A DNA stretch of 64,000 nucleotides from Perognathus longimembris pacificus (lineage: Eukaryota; Chordata; Mammalia; Rodentia; Heteromyidae), in NCBI RefSeq assembly GCF_023159225.1, contig NC_063166.1, forward strand, positions 45,687,149 through 45,751,148, read 5' to 3'. Positions 59,055-64,000 of the stretch are shown one piece after another (position 1 is the first letter of the stretch; each line of letters starts with the position of its first letter). A program made the translations under genes and the position numbers. The notes under the pieces were generated by a model. That model was not told the DNA's origin. It was given only the letters and a program-made list of their open reading frames with translations, and made no database searches.

Positions 59055-59903
59055 AATTTATTTATTTTTTATTGTCAAGATGATGTGCAGAGGAATTACA
59101 GTTACATAGAATAGGTAATGAGTACATTTCTTGTCCAACTTGATATCCCTTCCCTCATTTTTCTCCCACCTTACCTCCTTCCCCACCCACCCACAAGTTG
59201 TACAGTTAGTTTACAACATATTGTCTTGTAAGTATTGCTGTTGCATTGCTTTGTCTTTTACCCTTTGTCTCCCTGTTTAATCTTGCCCTTTCCTTCCCTT
59301 CCCTAATTTAGACAGACATATATAAAATACCTAGGGTACTAGAATCAAATACAGTGAAATCAGGGGCTAAATCACAGAGTAACAGAGGAAAAAAGGAATA
59401 ATTTCACATAGAAGTTGAAAATAATAACAGGTAGAAGTGTAAACTTGTTCAACCACTCCAGAGAGCAGTATGGAGAGTGCTCAAAAAGTTAAACATAGAG
59501 CTCCCCTATGACCCAGTGTTCCCACTTCTGGGCATTTATCTAAAGGATCACAAACAAGGCCATAATAAAGCTACCAGTACAACCATGTTCATAGCAGCAT
59601 TATTTACCATAGCTAAAATGTGGAATCAATCCAGATGCCCCTCAGCAGATAAATGGATCAATACACAATGGCATTCTATGATTCCATCAGAAAGAAAGAC
59701 ATCGTCCCATTCCTAAAGCAATAGAAAGAAAAAAATAATAAGTGAAGTGAGCAGAGCCCCTAAAACATTAACTTATGGTTTCTCTTATTGGTAATAATTA
59801 GTATGTCTAGGATAGTTCTAGCAGATGATCACAATAGCTCAATAGCTATGTTCATATGATCACAAAGAAGACACTAAGAGAAATGACCTCCAAACTATGC
59901 AAG
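59055..59903 (-). mobile_element. L1 insertion with inverted 5' segment (twin-primed)
   Basis: 59055-59430 is the complement of the L1 3' UTR including the tail ('tattgtcaagatgatgtgca', 'gagtacatttcttgtccaac'). From about 59431 to 59903 the sequence switches to plus: ORF2 C-terminus (IELPYDPVFPLLGIYLKDHK at about 59489-59548) and the first part of the 3' UTR, ending near 'caaactatgcaag'. In L1 coordinates the two parts are almost adjacent, missing roughly 25-30 bp. This is the third 5'-inverted L1 in the window. Confidence 0.85.
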
Positions 59904-59904
59904 A

Positions 59905-60145
59905 TTTTTTTTTAAGTTCTACTTTTTTTTCCTTTGTGTTACTACTGAATCCATTTGTCCTCATTTGGCTTTTTCTGCTCATAGCTGATACTTTACCATT
60001 TGCACCACATGTATAGCTCTGACATTTGGTGGTTAATTAGAGATACGAATCTTTAGGATCTGTCTTCCCATCCAGACTGGCTTCCAGCCAAGATCTTCAT
60101 ATCTCAGCTATAATTATAGGTATAAGCCATTGGAGCCCTGTTAAA
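59905..60145 (-). repeat. B1-like + Geo composite SINE, degenerate
   Basis: T-rich start (complement of the tail), then complement of 'ggtggttaattagagatacg', 'agatcttcatatctcagcta' and 'ggtataagccattggagcc'. Abuts the L1 at 59903. Confidence 0.75.
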
Positions 60146-61749
60146 AGTTGTATTTGTTAAAGTGACTATTAGGTATTAGAGATTAGAGATATAAAGGAGT
60201 CCTCTCTTATACATAAAATCTATCTCTAGTTAGTTAATGTTACAAGAACTACCTGAAATTTATAAATGAATTTGTAAAATATTTGATATATGCTGAAATT
60301 ATTGACATATATAAATGTTTTATTTTTGTGAATTTTATATTTTAAAGGATATATAAACCAATACATATAATAATAATTGTGACCTCCTCTGAGATAAGTC
60401 TTAAATATTGCCCAAATCATTTAATATCTTAGATATCTATGAATACCCATAACAGCTTTCTTGTTGTAAATAAAGAATAATTTATGTTTCAATGTCAAGT
60501 AAACCATCCTCTGTTCCATTTTTTTCTTTGTCCTGTGGGAAAACTAGTATATATCATGCCTTCTGGGACAAAACTCTCATTGCTAGATGACAAAATAACC
60601 TTTAATATTTTGGCATTTCCATCTAGTTAGTTATTATGTCTTATGATCTAATTAGCATTTGGTATTTGATATCTCCAGTGACTAACAAGACCATCTAAAT
60701 TGAAGTATTCTGAATTTTAATGTTTTGTTAGAGAATTCTATTAGAGTGGAAGAGATACAGTGGTTCCTCCACCCCTCACAGTTTATCTATGGGCTTATGG
60801 GTTAATGTTTAATTCTCCAGTGAAAACTTAATGATCTCAGAATGTCACATCCTACAGACTCTCAGGTAGCTCCTTGCTATGTCTCATCTCTCTATCAAAT
60901 ATTTTGAGGACTTACTTCAAGAATCTGAATAATTCTGCTTCAATGGTTGGGAATTTTTAAAAATCCTGAAAAAAATATATCATATATATGTAACACACAG
61001 GTATGTGTAACGGTCAATCATTTTTATGTATTCTAAATTCAACTATCATATTGAAGGAATCATAAAATCCCTAATTATTGTAGCTTTTAATACTATAGTC
61101 ATTTGAAATTCATTAGGTAAAATGTTTTTTCTCTAAGAATTTCATGATGAATTCACATATGTATTCACAAACAGGTACACACATGCACACATATATATCC
61201 ATATACACACATTTCTGAAATAGGAAATATATTTTAACTGTGTAAATTTTACTTTAAATATCACTTCAGATGTCTTCTAAATCAAAGCTCTATAGGCTTT
61301 AGACTCTGTCATACAAAACTTTGTTTCAATGGAGCCAGCCAAGAAAGGAAAAATGGGAATACATTAATATATGATGTATCTACATGCTCAGACATATTTA
61401 TTACATACTTGTGCACACTTGTATAACAGGTCCCCAATGGCAGTAAGTAGTTATCAAATCAGACTTAAAATCCAATTCTGTTGGAATTCAGTCAGCCCAT
61501 AAACTTGCACTAGAATCATTTGCTTCATTTATATTACAGCCTCCTTTTGAAGCACCCATTATTCTTTAATCCCTAATTTACAAAAAACTCAGTGATTTAA
61601 TATTATAGTCAAGAAAGCACCAGGTGATGAAAACAAAAATAAACCAGGGAGAACATAGCCCTTTTCCACAGGCATTTGCTGTGTATTTGAGACAAGACAC
61701 AGGAATAAGTGGAAACCCACATAAAATCAGTATTAGATAATTCATTGAA
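60146..61749. other. Unassigned AT-rich DNA
   Basis: No gene or repeat recognised. Short TA/CA-rich stretches at 60975-61000 and 61155-61210. Confidence 0.4.
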
Positions 61750-61815
61750 TTAGCCTAGAAGTTTGGCTCACGAGGTGAACCGCCTGACTGACCTGAAGGA
61801 GGCCCCAATTTGAAC
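61750..61815 (+). repeat. ID-like fragment, degenerate
   Basis: 'gtttggctcacgaggtgaac', 'cgcctgactgacctgaagga', 'ggccccaatttgaactc' follows the ID monomer order with A- and B-box positions. Old. Confidence 0.45.
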
Positions 61816-61856
61816 TCAAAATTAATTCATTTGAACTTGAAATTAATTCATTGGAG
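61809..61856. repeat. Short tandem duplication
   Basis: Two near-identical about 23-bp units, 'ttgaactcaaaattaattca' and 'ttgaacttgaaattaattca'. Confidence 0.75.
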
Positions 61857-61984
61857 AAAACATTACATATAAAGGCCATGAAATAATAGAATCGCCATAG
61901 CTGCTTGGGCTATGAAAGCATTGACACTGTGAGATAGAAAATGTGGTAGGTTGTATTTTAATTTAAAAAAAAAAAAAAAAACTG

Positions 61985-62196
61985 GGGCTGGGGATATAGC
62001 CTAGTGGCAAGAGTGCCTGCCTCGGATACACGAGGCCCTAGGTTCGATTCCCCAGCACCACATATACAGAAAACGGCCAGAAGCGGTGCTGTGGCTCAAG
62101 TGGCAGAGTGCTAGCCTTGAGCAGGAAGTCAGGGACAGTGCTCAGGCCCTGAGTCCAAGCCCCCGGACTGGCCAAAAACAAAACAAACAAACAAAC
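61985..62196 (+). repeat. IDL-Geo dimeric SINE, well preserved
   Basis: Complete left half ('tagcctagtggcaagagtg', 'taggttcgattccccagcac'), complete Geo half ('agcggtgctgtggctcaagt', 'ccggactggccaaaaac') and a CAAA tail. A likely duplication 'aaaaaaactg' ends at 61984 and 62206, in an A-tract, so its length is uncertain. Confidence 0.95.
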
Positions 62197-62239
62197 AAAA
62201 AAACTGATACAATGAATTGAAATCTTTACATACACCTAT

Positions 62240-62279
<40 letters not shown>

Positions 62280-62280
62280 C
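62240..62280. repeat. (ATC)13 microsatellite
   Basis: About 13 uninterrupted ATC units. It explains the poly-Asp run seen in one minus-strand frame. Confidence 0.95.
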
Positions 62281-64000
62281 CACATTGTTTATGACTAAAA
62301 AAGAAAAGAAACGGAAATGCTATAGAAAACACTATAGGCACATTTAAAGGAAACTGGATCCCAAAGTTATATTCTCCCAGGAAAATTCAACAGTTATTTC
62401 ACAAGATCAAATAAAATGTGCCTTGGGAATTCACCAATCATTGAATCAGAGGTGCTGTGAAATTACATAGTTGTAGTACTTATCTTTTGCATTAAAGTAT
62501 ACAGTGATCAGAAGTATCAAATGTTGTGCAAAGTATTTACAAAGATCTGTGCCTTTCCTCCAGCAATTCTTCCTTTTTTTTTTTTTTTGGTTAAGGTTTA
62601 GCAAGTTCAACAGGATGAAATTGGGAGACATAACGTATGCACACACAAAGAAACAACAGAGGAGAAAAATACCTTGCTTCCCACATGGGGAATGGGAATT
62701 GAGTCTTGTTTTAGAGTGAATTCTTAACACGACCCTAGTGAGAGATATGCCATTTAGAGGGTCCAGTCAACCAATGGAGCATTATCCCTTCCATACTTTT
62801 TCATTTGAGGAAGCAGATAGGCCCCACTTGCCTGAAAGGTCCAGGCCTTTTAATCAAAGATATAGGGAAAGATACAGGAACCCACAGGGGAATACGAGTG
62901 TGGACAGTTTAAGGCAGTCTGTACTTTATACCTCTTTCCTTGTTCTGTTTATCTCAATCATAATAAGATATCACTACTACTTGATCTTCTTTATAAAATA
63001 CTTGAAGTCCCAACATTCATGCTTTTCATCAGCATGTACCATGACCACATGTTCTTATTCCCCTGAGAGTTCCCTACAAATTATTCAAGGAGTTATCACA
63101 CTGGAAGTAATTGAAGGAGATATTCTATTCACTATAATCAGTATTGATGGATGTGTGTCAAGGGCCAACACCGCAAACATTGGGTACACATAACATCAAT
63201 GAATAAGACTAGGCTAAAACTGGTCCTTGAAACACCCCTGGCTAACCCCTGACTTCATCGTTTCTGGAAGAGAGAATTAATAGTTAATTCTTGAAGTGTT
63301 CTATAGTCACAGCTCTTACATTTGTAATGATATCATTGTTTATATATCTATGTGAACAAAATTAGATATTTCTTAGCAAACTAAAAAAGAAATGTCAAAC
63401 ATAGAAACACATGGTTCTATGGAATAACTGGATTCAATTGAAACCTCTGCCAATCATCAGAGATACTAGTGATTAGCCTCTGTGGCTCTTCCTAAATCAC
63501 TTTTCAAACAGAGATAATGATGCTATAAGCATTTCATATTGTTTTAAAAATATACATGATGATCATTGTTAGCTTAGAGAGTTCACATGTGGAATCCTGA
63601 GGACTAGAAGTGACTTGACTTTTCCTAACAATATTTCCTCTCTTCTTGTTTTCCTGTCTTCACTTCATCTTTCAGATGAAGGTCAGATTTCAAATTCTTT
63701 GATGGTGACTGAACCCTAAAAGTGAAGTCACTTGTTTTCTGAATCAAACCTGGAATCACATTGAAGGGAAATGATCTGGTTTTCCATTATAATAAAGTAG
63801 ACCCCACATTTTAACATACTACTTCACCCTTAATATGAATGCTAAGTATGGGTGAGTGTGGAACTATGGAACTTTATGGAACTTTTTTATAAGCAAGGAA
63901 GTTTAAAAACATATTTAGGAAGACATTTCTTATATGTCATTGTATTCCATTTGAAAAATGTGTTCCTTCTCAATTAAGCTTTTTTTTTCTGTTTACATGA
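62281..64000. other. Unassigned intergenic DNA
   Basis: A T-tract lies at 62573-62588. The open frame 62738-63193 (151 codons) is unassigned and is described in the findings. Nothing else recognised up to the window end. Confidence 0.35.

Noticed and set aside
62129..62341. A protein with a poly-Asp run
   Set aside because: It is the translation of the (ATC)n microsatellite plus SINE sequence.
1..64000. CRISPR array, bacterial operon, phage or rRNA genes
   Set aside because: No regularly spaced repeats, no dense coding and no rRNA-like sequence were seen; the repeat content is mammalian throughout.

Overview
The window is repeat-rich intergenic DNA of a mammal, AT-rich, with no intact protein-coding gene that I can support. 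The organism is most likely a geomyoid rodent (kangaroo rat, pocket mouse or pocket gopher). The clue is a dimeric SINE whose left half is an ID-like, tRNA-Ala-type monomer and whose right half begins 'gtggcgctgtggctcaag' and ends 'aggactggcaaa'. From memory this matches the IDL-Geo SINE described as restricted to Geomyoidea; I could not run a database search. The same right half also follows a 7SL/B1-like left half in many other copies here.

Layout. 0-5 kb: a processed PHF5A pseudogene (minus strand, 110 codons, one internal stop, target-site duplications) among SINE fragments. 5-8 kb: an old minus-strand LINE-1 (L1) broken by a possible second fragment, a C/GT repeat and a SINE. 8-13 kb: one textbook IDL-Geo SINE, an MLT1-like solo LTR fragment and several L1 3' ends. 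13-19 kb: degenerate SINEs, a second MLT1-like LTR, MIR fragments and AT-rich DNA. 19-22 kb: a 5'-inverted L1 followed by a row of three L1 3' ends. 24-32 kb: an L1 3' UTR, an ancient L1 ORF2 piece and a 4-kb minus-strand L1 that still encodes the reverse transcriptase FADD box but is full of stops and frameshifts and carries an inverted 251-bp insertion. 33-35.8 kb: largely unassigned. 35.8-39 kb: a younger plus-strand L1 beside an older one that ends in a long AT/TACA tract. 39-50 kb: mostly unassigned, with scattered SINEs, a 17-bp-TSD IDL-Geo insertion at 43 kb, MIRs and a third MLT1-like LTR. 50-62.3 kb: an L1M-type 3' end, many SINEs, a 37-nt tailless SINE half at 56.8 kb, a third inverted L1 at 59 kb, an IDL-Geo SINE and an ATC repeat. 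62.3-64 kb: unassigned, with the window's longest near-terminal ORF.

How the parts relate. Nearly everything identified is a product of L1 retrotransposition, either L1 itself or sequences that L1 enzymes copied (SINEs, the PHF5A retrocopy). I see no operon, no CRISPR array, no intact gene and no clear undescribed system. The best leads are structural: three L1 insertions with 5' inversions, an inverted templated insertion inside an L1, and a tailless 37-nt SINE half flanked by a 19-bp perfect duplication.
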